Shown here piece by piece: positions 21,710-35,041 of a stretch of DNA of 64,000 nucleotides; positions within the stretch are counted from its first letter, which is position 1; every line of letters begins with the position of its first letter. Source of the DNA: Edolisoma coerulescens (taxonomy: Eukaryota; Chordata; Aves; Passeriformes; Campephagidae). The translations under genes and the position numbers were made by a program. The notes under the pieces are model-generated. The model saw only the letters and a program-made list of their open reading frames with translations, was not told the origin of the DNA and did not search any database. Location: assembly GCA_013397115.1 (NCBI GenBank), contig VWZW01002320.1, forward strand, positions 3,229,062 to 3,293,061, written 5' to 3'.

Positions 21710-24660
21710 GTTCCATCCATTCCTGAGGACATAAGAAATGATCCAGCTCTAGACATCACCTGAGCAAAGACTCTTAATAAATGAGGGGAAAACATGGTTA
21801 GAATCCCCACGTTTCTCCTCAGCCTGCCAGAGAGTCACAAAATGAGGAATTTTATGAGAAATGAACTGCACTACGATGTCCAGTTCTTAATATTGCATTT
21901 CAAGGTTGGTGATGATACCCCTCTTTCTTGGTTAAACTTCTGCTGCTTTAAGTTTGACCCAGAAAACCTCTCTCTCCAAGCCCATGTTTGCTTTCTGCTT
22001 TCCTTGCTGGAGCATCCCTCCTGGACTTGTGCATTCAGATATGTGGAACTTAGTCTATAATCTCAGTATTAATTGACAAATACAGCTCATGTCCAGACTG
22101 ACTATTGACTGAAAAGAAATAGCACAGGAAAATATTTCATGCTTTGTCTACCTATTTTTTTTTTTTTAAGTAAAGACCAGCAGTTGTCTATTTAATAACT
22201 TACTTTTATGCTCACTAAGGATAGTGAATCTCACCCTTTCAAAACATCCTTTGGGTTGAAATGAGGAAGGAAATGGGAAAATTGATCTCTGATTTTTGCC
22301 AGTTCAGAGCCCACTTGAGAGATTTGTTTTGTTTTGGGGGGTTTTTTTTGAGATTTTGTCTATTGAGGTGATTTTTAATAGACTATGAATGAAGCTTACA
22401 AAGATGTTGAAAGCACATGCATTCTTCCCATAAAAGTAATTATATCCAGACACAGAATAAAAATGGCTGCACAGACCTTCACCACCTCAAACTATTGAAC
22501 ACTGAACATAAATCCAATCTTTTTTCCAATGTTGAAATGTCTGCTCTGAAAATATTCCAGGTGTCCTTTCACAAGGTACTCTCTGGAGGAACATGAAGAA
22601 GAGGAACAAAGGTTCATACCTGTGTCTGGCATTTGTATTCTTCCTGAAGCTCTTCCTTTGGAACATTGTGGGCAGCAAGAAATACTGGGACAGTTCTTAA
22701 AACTCTAAGCTAAGGATGTAAAGGACTGCTGAAGTGAGAGGGGAAGGGGCTGGGCCGTTTGCAGGCACTGCTGAAGAGTTTAACATGGTTTGCCTAGTAT
22801 GTGGAGTGGTCATCAGTGCTTAAGAGCCCCCAAACGCTTTTTAATTTCCTATGCACCTACAGCACAAAGTTTTACACCAATTTACAAATGGCTATGGAAG
22901 CTTTGGTGCAAGTCTTACAGTACTCACTCAAGCAAATTTTCCACTTGCTCAGAAAACATCATTAATGCCATTTACTGCTAGGAGTGAGACCCAGAGAGGA
23001 GCTGGACCTTCCCGCTTGGCAAAGGCAGATAAACCTGCTCTGATGCAGAGCGCAGGGCCAGCTGACTTTGCCTCCTCTGCACCCTGTGTGACACAGCTGT
23101 TTTTAAAAAAAACCTAAGAACTGGAGTCTGGAGACAATATTTTACTCTCTTTTTTGTTGCAAACTTTACTTTTTTGTTTGGATGGTTTTTTGGCATATCA
23201 CTGTAGCTTTCAATGTTAAGCAAATTTTTAATTACAGCGATTATTAGGTCCAGGATGTTGGAAGGGAAGTAGGGTTGTTTGTTTCTGTGTTAGCAGTGCT
23301 GATCTCCCAGGAATTGTGAGTGGAGCTGGGGCAAGGTTTGTGTATGCTCTCTCACCAAAGCTGTGGGAAACAGGTGGGACTTCTGGAAGATGGTAATTTG
23401 GGTCTCCCTCTGCTGGGGGGCTGTGCCTGGGACCCAAACCTAAGGGGGCAGCCGTAACAGTCCCTCAGATATTACCAGGAGTCTGAAAGCAAGTGAGCCA
23501 CCACTGCTGTGTATCTGAGTAGGGTGGTGATTGCTTGTAGACCTCTGATTGATGTTGTGGATGGGAAAAACAACACCAAAATCATGGTATGTTTTGCTGT
23601 CTGGTTTGGGGTTTTTTTGCTGGTAGATTTACATATGTGCCTGCAGACCTAATGGGCCAAACTGATCTCTCCCAGCAAGGCTGGAATAAATAAAAGGGTA
23701 TCACTGAGTTCAGAGGAGGTAAGCCTCTGTCAAACCAATGTAAGTATGTGTAAAATCATGCTTCAAGTAGCTTTTTTAAACAGGAGAATTATTTCAAAGG
23801 CAACCTGATTCTGTAAATTCTGTGCAGGTAAAACTCTGGGATCAAGTTCTCTTTACTTATAATGTCATTGCTGACAATTTCTTATGTCTGAGGCACAAAA
23901 ACAGGGTCTGGCTTTACATGACTGGGCCAAAGTAATAGATAGGAAAATTATAATGGGTTATTTTTGATCCGGCACAGCAGCAAGTTCATTTAACTGATAA
24001 AGATGGTTGACAACTTTTAACTTGAGCATCTGCTGTCAACAGATATCTGATCCTTAGAATTAAAAATAAAGCTTTGCTGGTACTCCAGTTGGGTTTAATT
24101 TCACACTGCAGAGTTCCAAGGCCAAAAGGAAGAGGGGAATGGCTGTAGGACTTAGCACTTTTACTCACTTGGAGCAATGTTTGAGGAAAGCAAAGAGTCA
24201 GGGACATAAGCTGGGGACTTGGCTACAGCTGGCTGCTGGAGTTTGCATGGTGTGTGTGAGCACATCATCTGTGAACTATTAAGTTCTCATTACTTATGCC
24301 ATCTAATATACTTGTTCAGGAATGTGCATACTTCAAAATAAATTAGACAGGGTTATGGTACCTTGTATCTGTCTTAAGTCATCTGTCTCTGCAGAAGGAA
24401 ATTCCCCACTCCTGAGTCCAGACCTTCCTGGTTGCCCAGAAGTGGTGACAATGCTGTTTTGAAGGTGCTATCAGCTGCATTCAGAGGGAGATGACAAGCA
24501 GCGAGCACCCCACATGCAGATGGGTCTCATGGAGGGGTATATGAGAGCCTTGCAAAGACTCAGGTGGACCCTGTGTAAGGTTTTCAAGACCTCAACTGAT
24601 ATGGCTTATTTGTTTAAAAGTTACCACTGATATTCAGATATTTATTTATTATTCTGGTTG
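21710..24660. other. Gene-free stretch
   Basis: No gene was recognised. It contains a 13-T run (22155-22167) and short T and G runs near 22330-22350. The 88-codon plus frames at 21794-22060 and 22851-23117 have no motif. Several donor-like strings occur near 23719-23830 ('gaggtaagc', 'aatgtaagt', 'caggtaaaa'), but no convincing acceptor pairs with them. Confidence 0.6.
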
Positions 24661-24831
24661 TGTAAAAAGATAAAGAAGAAAAAAGAAAAAAAAAATTAGA
24701 AGGGATAATGAAAAAAAACGGAGGAAAAAAAGGGAAAAGGGAGAGGGGGAAAAAGAAAGAAGAAAACAAGAAAAAAAGGAAAAAGAAAAGAAAGAAAAAA
24801 GGAAACAAAGGAAAAAAGAAAGGCAATGAAG
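24661..24831 (+). repeat. Long purine-rich (GAAA/GGAA-like) tract
   Basis: About 170 bases are almost wholly A and G on the plus strand, with only a few pyrimidines (for example the C at 24719). Such homopurine tracts can form triplex (H-DNA) structures and slip during replication. The lysine-rich plus frame (24708-24941) and the phenylalanine-rich minus frame (24614-24826) are produced by this composition and are not genes. Confidence 0.95.
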
Positions 24832-26149
24832 ATCATATTTTCAAGAGCAGGAAGGTCAGACCCCAGCTGGGGTGCCTTGGGACAGGCCCAAAGGAGGCTG
24901 TGCCTTGCCTGGGGGAAGCCAGTAGTGACCTGGTGCCCTGAGGTACCTCGGGTGCTGCCATAACCCTCTCCCAGTTAAAACTGACAAGGGATTTCTCAGA
25001 ATTCTATTGGGCTGAAAATATTTTGCTCAGACTAAACATATTAAATCAATTACAGCAGATTAGTCCACGTTCCCTGGTGACCTGAGCCCTGTTGAAAGGC
25101 AGCTATGGTAGTTATTAGCACATTGCCTTTAGCTACTGCTTTGTGAATGCAACATTTCTTGCAAGTAAGAATACCTGATCAGAGGAGGGTCACTCTCCGG
25201 CAAACAGGTACTGGTGGCTGGATCCAAGGGATGCCACAGAACAACAGATGTGTCTCCCAGGGCCCCAGGTGGGCTTTTCTGGAGAGGCACTGTAAGCAGG
25301 GCAGCTTGCAGCTGTGGGGTTCCCCCCAGGCACTGTGAAAAGGCGGGTGGCTGAAGGAGGTTGAGACACAGAGGCACCACTGGCAGCTTCCTTAATACAA
25401 GCGGGAATGAGAGTTACTGGGCCCTGCCCACGTGGTTTTCGTAAGTCAGGGGTCTTCCCCTTGGAGGCTTCCTCCCTATGGGAGAGGGAGTGGTGAAGGA
25501 TGAGTCTGGGAGAAATCACTGCTCTGGGGTAATGTTTGTCATGGTTTACTATTGTTTGTCCTTTGAGGTCTGCAAACATCTCCTGGGGGCCGGAGCTGCA
25601 CTGCTGAGCACGCGGAAACTTCGGGTTTCCACAGGCTGCGTAAGACAAGCCGTGAGGGAAATGTCACAAGTTTTGAGTCTGACTGTCATCTGCTTTTCAG
25701 GAAGACCATTTCTTGTAAAGCCAGGCTCACCCTGGACTGCTGGAAAATGCAGGGCGCTTCAGCTGCTGGAGTCACCTTTATCCCCTGGGAGCCTTTCACC
25801 TTGAGCTCCTTGCTCTGTGACAGAGAGGTCAGTTCCAAGTGACTGCTAGCATTTAAGCATTCGGGTGAGATGGCAGCGTGTCTCATATGACATATCAAGA
25901 TTATTGCTGTGCAATGAGCTGGGTTTGTTATTTATTAATTTTTAAGATGATGGTACAAGTAATTGTGTTGTTTTCTCTCATAATTTCAACTAAAGAAAAG
26001 GTCTTTCTAATGTGACCATATATAGAGATTTCCTGAAAAGAGAACTACAAAAGTAGGTTAGTGGATCATTTTGTTTCATCTATTAACCAAAAAACCAAAA
26101 GTCATATGTTTTCACTTACAAATATTTTATTGAAAATGCATTATGTGAA
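24832..26149. other. Gene-free stretch
   Basis: A moderately GC-rich segment (24840-25830) gives opposing frames, the longest 152 codons on the minus strand (25190-25648) and 108 on the plus (25478-25804). Neither has a recognisable domain, and they overlap antisense. The remainder is AT-rich and empty. Confidence 0.6.
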
Positions 26150-26213
26150 AATGGTTGGACTCGATTATCTTAAGAGGGCTTTTCCAACCTAAATGATTCT
26201 ACAATTCTGTGAC
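26150..26213 (+). mobile_element. CR1 LINE 3' end fragment
   Basis: 'atggttggactcgattatct', 'gggcttttccaacctaa' and 'atgattctacaattctgtg' match the terminal 60 or so bases of avian CR1. The copy is very short and 5'-truncated. Confidence 0.9.
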
Positions 26214-28110
26214 TTTACAGTCAAGCAATTTAGCTGAACTTTTGCCTTCTCATGGCTTGTGAAACCTCAGATGCTTATAATTTTGATTTAAATATGTATA
26301 AATAGAGTTGTTGTCAATGATACAAATGTAGAGCATTACGGAACTGAGACTGACACATTGAAATATTTCTCCTGAAAAGCTGTATAATGTAGTAGTTGCA
26401 AGTGGAAATGGAACTCTGGTCATAGAAGGGCTCTGAAAATCTTGAAAAACTCTATTTTGGCTCTCTGTGGGGCTCCTGGGGTAAGCGGGACCTAGAAGGT
26501 TTGAGTCCCAGCAGCCTGCATTCTGCTTCTTTTTGTGATTAATTAGAAAAACCATCCAGCCCTGGTATGGCTCACAGACAGACCTCCAGGTAGAAGAACC
26601 TCAAATCTACCTTGAACTTCATCCTGATCTGTCATCCCTTCACCGCTACATCCTCATGCGCTCCCCAGGGCCCTCATGAGTTTCGGATCCCTCCTCAAAG
26701 CTCCTCTTCCCATTTCTGCTGCTGAACCACTGAAGTACAAGATTCATCCCCTGACAGTGCCCTGCAGCATCAAGGAGAGCTGTGTGGGAAATGAATGGCT
26801 CCAGCGCTGCATTTCGGATGACAACTGTGCGCTCCTGTTTCTTGGCTAGTGGTTAATTTAATTTGAGTGGATGTTTGTCCTCAGAACAGCTCATTTCTCC
26901 TCAAAATAAGGTCCCTATTCTCTCCAATCTGAAGGAGCACTGCTTGGATGTCCAGGCTGGGGAGTTGACATAGGAACGTTGTTCAACAGATAACATTGGG
27001 CAGATCCCAGATTCCCAGAGGAGGGATATGGTGAAGCAGGGCTGAGACAAGGTCAGATTCCAGTTTCCCCTGGTGTTTGTATAAAGAACGGATCAGGTTT
27101 TTTCTGTCAGCTAGGATATGGCTATGAGCATAGCACTGGAATAATTCATAAAATGACAGTGTTTTCCAAAGCCTTCACTCCAGTTGATTCTTTGGGCTGT
27201 TGAGGTTTTTTTCCCATTTTGTTCCTCACATCATTTTATTTCCTATAAAACAAAGTCATGGTGTGACAGAAGCATAATAAACCTTATCCCTTAAATCCTA
27301 AAAATTCAGTGCTGTTCCAGCCAATGCAGTATGAGCCATAGCATGTGCAAGTGAGATTTCTTTTCATTTCACACATTTCATACTTTAAGAGGTTTCCTTT
27401 GTGAACAGTTTAGGAGCTTTAAGTTGGAAGACTGTGTTATAACCAAACTGCGAAATATTTGCTACCAATATTTACATATGCATTCACTTAATATGTCTTC
27501 AACTGTATGATGGTGACAGAAGGACAGACATTTCTGTTCCTGTGCAAGAAGGGTGGCAGACCCAGATGCAGTGGGCTGACATACAGCACCATGAGTCTGC
27601 TGGGAGCAGGGCTAAGGAGGGCACCTGGATGCCCTTTCCCCACTCCAGACAGGGTCACCTGTAACTAATATCTTCCCGGTTCATCTAACTTTTCTCTAAA
27701 TCCCCTGGTGCTGAGGGCTGAAAAAATTTCTTGAGCAATTTATTGCATGACTCACTTCCCTTTCTGGTAAAATGCTTTTCTTCAGTCATCGCTGCTGAGG
27801 TGACAGCCTGTCGTTTTGCGCTTGATCTGCAATGGACACAGAGGAGAGTTTGTTCCATTCATCTTGGCAAGAAGCTTTTACAGGTGGCCATGTCTCCCCG
27901 ACTTCTTCTCTGCCTGGGATTTCATAAGTTTCTGGCCTTACTGGTCCTGTGGTACGGTCTCTTTGCTATTATCCAGACTGTCTGTAAATAAGCCGTTAGG
28001 TGATCCATGGGATTCAACCCCTGCTGGACCAAAGGGAGCAGTGGCATCTAAAATGGTGTTCATGAATGTTGTGTGCCTGCTCCCGTGTGCAAAACAGATG
28101 ACACACTCTC
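26214..28110. other. Gene-free stretch between CR1 copies
   Basis: No gene was recognised. Frames of 101 codons (minus, 26250-26555) and 104 codons (plus, 27816-28130, running into the next CR1) lack motifs. Nothing was seen in 26600-27700. Confidence 0.6.
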
Positions 28111-28233
28111 AGGATCACAGAATATTCTGAGCTGGAGGGGACCCACAAGGATCATCGAGTCCAATTCTCAGGTGAATGGCCCATACAGGCATCAAACCCT
28201 CAACCTTGGCATTATTAACACCATCTGAGCTAA
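28111..28233 (-). mobile_element. CR1 LINE 3' fragment
   Basis: The plus strand reads 'aggatcacagaatattctga', 'gctggaggggacccacaagg', 'atcatcgagtccaattctc', then 'accctcaaccttggcatta' and 'catctgagctaa'. This is the inverted 3' end of the common avian CR1 variant with 'gacccacaaggatcatcgagtcc'. A middle segment is deleted or diverged. Confidence 0.9.
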
Positions 28234-29069
28234 TTTCAGTGGCTAGGATGGATCAAGGAGTCCTACCATACTAGTTGGAAGTTTTGTCCCTGCCAGGTTT
28301 CACATTTCATTGGTTTTTAGAGCTGCAGCCCCCAAACACTCAAACCAGGAAAGCTATGCTGTGAAACAAATCCATGCTCGCCAAGGCTAAGACTCTGTCT
28401 GTGTTCTGGAAGGGGTGGAGATGCCCATTGCAGACATGAAGCTGATGTACCCCATCTCCTATCACTAGAACCTAAGCTGGACTCCTCAGTGAGCTGATAT
28501 CTAAAAAACTTTTGTAGGGTTCTGGCTGGATTGCAAATGCTCTGCGCAACCATCGGCCAGAGCTCTGCGTGCCCAAGGCTGCCCAGATCCCACTGCCCCA
28601 CCGAGCCACTTCTAACACTCACCCCTGGCACTGTGCCCTGAGCCACCTCTGCTGACCAGAGCCTGCTCTTTCAAACATGGAGCATGAGGCAGGGGTAATG
28701 GCAAAGTGCCAGGAGCATCAGTGCAGGTGGCACCATTTCTCTTTTAACTCTGGCTCTTGATGGAGCAGGGGGAGTGCAGTGCCTCAGCTGCTCCTTGTGT
28801 CTGCCTCAGCCTAGTTTTGGGGTCTGAGGTGGGACTGCAGACTTTTAGGGAGAAAAATGATTCTTCATTTCCAGAAGGGTTTTTCTTTGGCATGAAAGAC
28901 AGCATGATCTTCCCTTGGACTGGGCAGCCAAACTCTGCCTTTGTCACACTGCGCATATTAAAAGAAGTCTTCTTGTGCCTTGTCCTTCTTCTACTACCTG
29001 GTTGCTCACTTACTCATTTCACCAAAAAAATATTTTAAAAGAAGTCTTACTCTTTATCCATATTTTGTA
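28234..29069. other. Gene-free spacer between CR1 copies
   Basis: Frames of 109 codons (minus, 28317-28646) and 93 codons (plus, 28757-29038) overlap GC-richer DNA and show no motif. Nothing else was seen. Confidence 0.6.
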
Positions 29070-29183
29070 CATAGTGGACATGGTTTAGAGGTGGACTTGG
29101 CAGTGATAGGTGTACAGTTGGATTTGATGATCTTAAAGGTCTTTTCCAACCTAAATTTTTCTGTGATTCTATGGTTCTATGCT
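29070..29183 (+). mobile_element. CR1 LINE 3' end fragment
   Basis: 'atggtttagaggtggacttg', 'gcagtgataggtgtacagtt', 'gatttgatgatcttaaagg', 'tcttttccaacctaaa' and 'tgtgattctatggttctatg' match the avian CR1 3' end closely. It is 5'-truncated, and the upstream limit is approximate. The 97-codon plus frame 28980-29273 runs through it and is not a gene. Confidence 0.92.
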
Positions 29184-32100
29184 CTTAGCTTAGATCAGTT
29201 TTCTAATTGGTCTAATCTTATGGGAACCAGGCAAGAATCAATGCTGAGAGGATGGAACCAAAATTATCTCTAATATTCCCTCAGAAAGGTGGTGCTTCTT
29301 TAAGGCCCTAAGGAATGAAACTGAAAAATATAGTGGGATAGCTTATCCCTGGAAAAATCCATTTCTAGGGAAAGGGCACTGCCAGCTCACTGCTTTGCGG
29401 GGCTCACAGGACGGGGAGAGGTGGTGGAGGGACAGGCTGTGCAGGGGATGCGTCTCTGTGCCTGCTTTCCCAGCAGAGACCTGCTGCTCTGGCCCCAGCT
29501 GAAAAGCCAGCAGCAGTGGTTTGCTGCAGACAGCTGCCTGCCGGCCAGGGGTGCTGAGGGCATGAGTCACAACAGCAAAGTCAGTGTTTGGAGGGAGGGA
29601 AAATGAAAAAAGATCGCAGCTCTTAAATAGTTGAGGGTTGAAAAAGCCACTGCTGACAGATGCTGAAACTCAGTCTTTCAAATACCATGATGATCTTGAA
29701 TCCCTAGAATTTTAAACTAATTAAAATAAAACTGGATGGGATTAATATAAACAGCCTCAAACCAGGCAAAGGAAAAACAAAACCCTGTGCAAGCTGATCT
29801 GATGAAGATGATGGAATTTAAGTGCCATTCAATTTTCTGGAATACCACAATATTTTTTATTCTGATGTTAATAGGAAAATATTTTACAGGCTCTCTCAAT
29901 AGGTTATGTTGGACTTGATTCCAATGTCTCCTTTTGCAATAATGCTAGTGGCAAAAGAAATGCACATCGGTGTTGTTTTAGCTGCAGTAGAAATGCCAGG
30001 AAACTCAAACCTACACTGTGCACTATCACCTTGTCAGCTGGTAAATTACTAAATCGGAATTTTATGAAATTACTCAATCAATATTTGTGCAGATGGCTTC
30101 CAGGAAAAAGCACTTGTATGTCTGTTTAACTCCAGTGTGTAACAGATGGCTAAAGACAAGGCATTTCTTTTCATCCAGACTCACACTGACACTTTAAGAT
30201 AGCTTTAGTTGCTTATTAGTTCCTGTAAGCCAGCCACTAAATCTTGCTTTATGTATTTCAGTTAAAATAAAATTCAGCTACATACAAGGCCATTAAGAAA
30301 TGTTACAGCATATAACTTACAAAGAAATTAACTTCAAGGTGTTCCTTAAAATATATAGTTTTAGCTTGTAGCATTTAGATGTTAGAAGTCAGCTACTTGT
30401 CTATACTTTTGCTGCTATTCTTTAACCATTGTGGATCAAAGGAGTTCAGCTGTTGTTAATAATCATTGGATGTGACGTATTCTTCTCTTCTTCTTGTGAC
30501 TCAGAACACCAGTCGGGCTCTAATAGGTCTCTGGATGGACCAGGAAAAGGATGCAACGCCTAATTCTGTAAATTGCAACTTTAACCTCTGTCCCAGGTCA
30601 CAGCAAGGGATGCTTCATGGCTTAGGTTGCCAGAGAGCCTTGTCCCCCTGGGCACCCCAGCAGTGCTGGCAGCCCCATCTGCCCCAGCTGTGATGGTGCA
30701 AGAGCAAACCTCACCTCTCTATCTACAGCTCTGCTGCAACCCCAGCTTCAGTATCCTATGCCAAAGTTGCCCAGATTTAGGCCTCTTCTTCCTCATGTGG
30801 CAATGCTGAAAAATTCTGAGACTCCTTCACAAGCCTCGACAGCCCCCTGGTTGCTCTGTATGGCTCAGACGTTTATAGTCCCCTTGCACAGACAGAAGTG
30901 AGGTAGGCGCAGGGATTCAAAAGGCATGTTCTCTGTTTGACACAAACTGTTTCCACCAGCCTCAGACTCTGTCACCTCTAATGTGCAGAAATGTGTGTCT
31001 CTGTGAGTGTTTGTCTTCCATCCATCCTTTCCAGCCTCCCAGCCAGGATTGCTTACACAGAAGTTTCAGCTTTTTGAGTGGCAAAACCTAATTGACTGCT
31101 GCTTCACACTTGTTTCTGAATCATTGTGACCACAAGGGAAAAACGAGGACAACACATTTCAGTAAATGTAAATACAATTTCCCAGCATAGCCCCAGGCAC
31201 TGCATATCTGACTTCCGTGACTTTTAGACAAGTCCTTTATCTGAATGCATCTTTTTTGGGCTTTGGACATTAATTGCACATTTTGCTGAGTTTTACTGTG
31301 CAAGAATAACATTACCAGATGTATATTGTACCTTCTGATATCATCCTGAAAACAATTATGTAGTGGCTTAAACATTCAATTAGAAGCCTTAGCTTTGTGG
31401 AAATAAGTTTCTTGTCAGAATACTCTTATGATACAGGGTGGTACAACTCACCATCCACTGAGGAACTACTATTGAACTCCTGAACAGCCGGCATTTTTCA
31501 CTACCATTCCACTCACCACAGCTGAGATGAACGAGCGATGAAAGACTTGTCTGCAAGATCCATTCTGCCACTCCTATGTTTTGCTTTCCCTTGCCAGGGA
31601 GAGGTGCACCAAAGTGCTTTTGAAATACTATTTTAAATTCACAGTAGGGGCAAAGAGCAGCTTCACTGCACATCTCAGAATCTGATTTTGCCATCCATAG
31701 CTGTGAGCTACAGGTTAGCTTTAGGATGCTCAGTCCTTCAGGGAGCTCCAAGATTAGTCTTGCTCTCAGCCCAGGTTCTGTCCACCAGACCAGAGATGCC
31801 TCAGCAAAACCAGAAAAAAAAGCCCGGTCCAAAGCCTTTGTTTTGTTTGCTTTGATGAAGGAATTGAGAAAGAGAAGCTCTCTTGAGCAGCATGTAGTTT
31901 CACAAGCATTTCTCATCAGCCACAGTGGAAAATGATAACAGTGGAACTCTCAAAGTAAGATCAGTGTTGGTGGTATTTCACACCAGGAAAATCCTTGCAG
32001 AATCTTCCGATTATTTCAACATCACCCTGTTAAACAAACTGAATCCTCATGGAGGCTCAGAAAGCCAGTTTCTCCATCAGATTTCATACAGGATACTTCT

Positions 32101-33248
32101 GTCCCTTAAGAAAGAGGCTGACAACAAATGACAGAAAGGAAGATCCTAAAGTGACACCCACTTCCAAATCTGCTCAGCTCTGGGTGGCTCTCTTCTCATT
32201 CTTCATTTCCCTTAATTTCACCTCTCCCCACTGACGGATAAGAACTGCAGGACATGATAAAGACCGAAGTGCTAAGGTTTTATACCTGCTACTCTGAAAT
32301 GGAGAGGGGTTTCTACATGGGTGTTCCAAGTCATCTTACAGAATTTTCTACTCAGATACTTTATCAGTATGTGTAATACTTACCAGCTAAGCTTCCTAAG
32401 GGCTAGTAACTCTGAGGTTACTTTAGTTATGATGACCTACACATGCATTTGCAAAGATGTGTTTTCTTAAAAATTAGCTGATTCTTTCCCTACAAAAACT
32501 GCTGCCTCTGTGGAAATGCTATTGCTCTCTGCTGAGCAGAGTTCTCCTCATCTCTCTCTAGCCCAAACAGAAGGAAAGACTCATGAAGCAAATGAGCCTG
32601 GCTTTATTGGATTTGATGAAGAGGAACCTTCCATTATAGATTCAGCAATAACGGCACAATACATACTGTATGCACATCACCATTTTCTTTGGCCTAAGGA
32701 ATTTGGGTTCTGATTTTTCCCCATTTATTTAATTGCAATTTTTTAAAAAATAGTCAGTTTATGTCACTAATCTCTCTTCTTTTTAATAACCTGTCTTAGA
32801 AGAAGTCACTGAACACAAAAAAGAAAGTACCCCAAACCTTTAACAAAATGGGGGCTTGCCTGCAAGCTATACAAACTGGAGATTTATTTTCAAATATCCA
32901 CTGAAAAAATAACTGTTTGTCTAGTACCCCTTACATAGGTTTACAAAAATATTTATATATAATCTATATTTTAAAAAGTCTTATCTTTCTGCTCCAGGAT
33001 CTTTTAAAACCAGCTAAAGTGAATACATCTGGAGAGGTGACTTGTCCCAGTCAAAGAGTGGCCACATCCCTGGTCCATCATTTAGGGTACAATGGGACTT
33101 TGTGAGCCAGTCTTCCTGGGGACTGGCCCTGCCCCAGAGGGACTGCCTGCTACAAAGCTTCCCAGATTTCTGTATCCCGTGTACAGCATAATTTACAGCT
33201 GGACACTTTTCCATGTCACTTATTTTCCCTCCGAGGCTCCTTTGGCAG
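29184..33248. other. Gene-free stretch
   Basis: The longest frame here is 175 codons (minus, 31389-31916). It has no domain, no signal peptide and no upstream promoter feature, and its length is within chance for 64 kb. A 67-codon plus frame (32510-32713) contains an acidic piece (FDEEEP) just after a pyrimidine-rich 'ctctctctag', but no donor follows at a sensible distance before the stop. The rest is AT-rich single-copy DNA. Confidence 0.6.
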
Positions 33249-33316
33249 CATATGCAGGGAGCACAAGGATCCAGTGCTTGGCTTCCTCGCTGGCGCCCCT
33301 GTTTCAGGGCCTGTAG
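33249..33316 (+). other. Candidate 68-nt exon (unproven)
   Basis: The acceptor is pyrimidine-rich ('ttttccctccgaggctcctt' then 'tggcag', ending at 33248) and the donor is 'TAG|gtgagtggg' (GT at 33317). Two of three frames are open; the third stops at the donor itself. The frame that starts after one base (ICREHKDPVLGFLAG...) ends with one base left over. This joins in phase with the open frame of the exon-like segment at 35042-35166. No homologue is recognised. Compatible phase is modest evidence, and a chance arrangement remains the likelier reading. Confidence 0.2.
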
Positions 33317-35041
33317 GTGAGTGGGAATCCAGTTTCTGGATTTCAGCCCATTCCATCAGTGGGACACAGACAGGAAGAAGCAAGCCCTTGTGCTGCCTCC
33401 CTGCTGGCAACCTGCCCTGGCCTGGGGCAGGGAGAAGCTGCTCTAAGACAGGTTTAATGAGTGTTGTAGCCAACTTATGGCCATTCCTTCTTGTCCTTTT
33501 TTGTTTTAATCAACACTTTGGAAAGGCAGCTGTGAGGTTATCATCCCATAGAACATTATTAAAGTCTAGTGGAAGTATTCATTTAGCACCAGCAACCTGG
33601 ATATTTTATATAACTGCTGCTTTTTTCATCATATTAGAGCATGTTGTTAAATGTGTTTAAGACACCAGTTGTGGACCCCACTTTGCTGGTTGTATAACAT
33701 AGATGATTGTCTGTCCAAGCAAAGCAGCCCAATGCATTGGTCTGTTGAGAAGACATTTGTGTGGCCAAGGTTGCCTGCTGGGCTGAAATCTGCATTCAGA
33801 CATCAGTTTCCTCCAAGTTCAGGGAATTTCTCAGTCATCCTGAAATTTCTGTGGCAGTTCATGCTATCAGAGAAGCATTAAGGGGCCTCTCAGGGCCAAT
33901 GGACTAGAAAAGCAAAAGGATGGAAGTGACCACTTCCAGGTGGTCATGCTCTTGTCTCCGGGCAGCTGGAGGAACAAATGCTGTCTGTCCAAGCAGCACT
34001 GCTCCAGGCAGTGTGCTCTTGTGCTGAGGATGCTGTCCCTAGAGCCTGCCATGCAAGCAGCGTGACTAGACCTGGGTCTTTCACCTCCGACAGCAGATCC
34101 CCACATTTTAGAGACAGGCTATTTGAATCATTTTCCAGCTAAACCATTGCAGTTAAACCACAAATCTTCATGTATTTGCACCAACAGCATTGCACCTTTG
34201 GGCAACTGCTGCAGCTCCCCATCCCTCATCCTCCTGGGGACTCCTTCCAGCGCCTGTCTCCTGCGGAGTCAGCAGGCAGGAGCTCGCTGTGCTCAGCGAG
34301 GGGCAGCTGGGGACACGATCACACTCTGCGTGTTGCAACCCATTATGTCATCGGGACTGCAGTTCTCAAAGCCCCTCACACCAGCAAGAACAAGAGTATG
34401 TTTTATTGCCTTGATGAGCAAATGCAGCCCTTTGGGTTCAGAAAATAGCAGGTGGCTCTGCCAGAACAAGACCTTGAGTCTGAGCATCAAGCCCTGTAAG
34501 CTGGGACCCCATAAACTTTCCCCTGAGCAAGGATTAATAGTGATTTGTGCCTCTGTGTGTATTGTTAACGTGTCTGAGTAGGTTTTACTGAAGCTCAAAT
34601 AAGTATGTGCCAAAGTACTCACAACAGTTCACTGAGGGTCACTTTTTTAAAGTTTAGAATGAGATAAGTAAGAAAATTTCTTTCATTAATTTGCAGAAAA
34701 CTCTTAAAGCTAAGAAATGGTCACGCACTTTGAATGTCTGAAAAACACACAAAGATAAATGAAAGACTCATCTGGGCAGCACTAAGGTATTTGCATGCCC
34801 TGAAACTCCAACCTCAGTCCCTTTATCTAGGCAAATGCATTTTCCCAAGGCTAAGCAGACAGCAGAATATGTTGCTGCACCACTCTCTGCTAGATGTGCT
34901 ATTATAAATCCTGCTGGAATGGTTGTGCTGTGCACTTCTCAGACGGGCACCCAAAGCACCCACACCGATCTCTCAGTCTATTAAATTCAAAATGGCACAA
35001 TGACCCAAGTAAATCATTACAGCTCCCCCCTCCTTTTCCAG
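33317..35041. other. Stretch between two exon-like segments
   Basis: If the flanking segments are exons this would be a 1.7-kb intron. It contains open frames of 152 (plus, 34123-34581) and 128 codons (plus, 33274-33660) in mixed and GC-richer DNA, with antisense frames over the same bases and no motifs. No repeat was recognised. Confidence 0.5.

Noticed and set aside
24614..24941. Lysine-rich and phenylalanine-rich frames
   Set aside because: Translation of the purine tract and its complement.
25190..25648. 152-codon minus-strand frame
   Set aside because: Antisense frames of 63-108 codons overlap it, and there is no motif.
27720..27800. Possible CR1 fragment ('ctttctggtaaaatgctttt')
   Set aside because: Too short and diverged, and flanking CR1 motifs are absent.
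31389..31916. 175-codon minus-strand frame
   Set aside because: The length fits chance for 64 kb and there is no domain, signal peptide or splice context; a 69-codon plus frame overlaps it.
34123..34581. 152-codon plus-strand frame
   Set aside because: Two other plus frames and a minus frame share the GC-richer bases; no domain.
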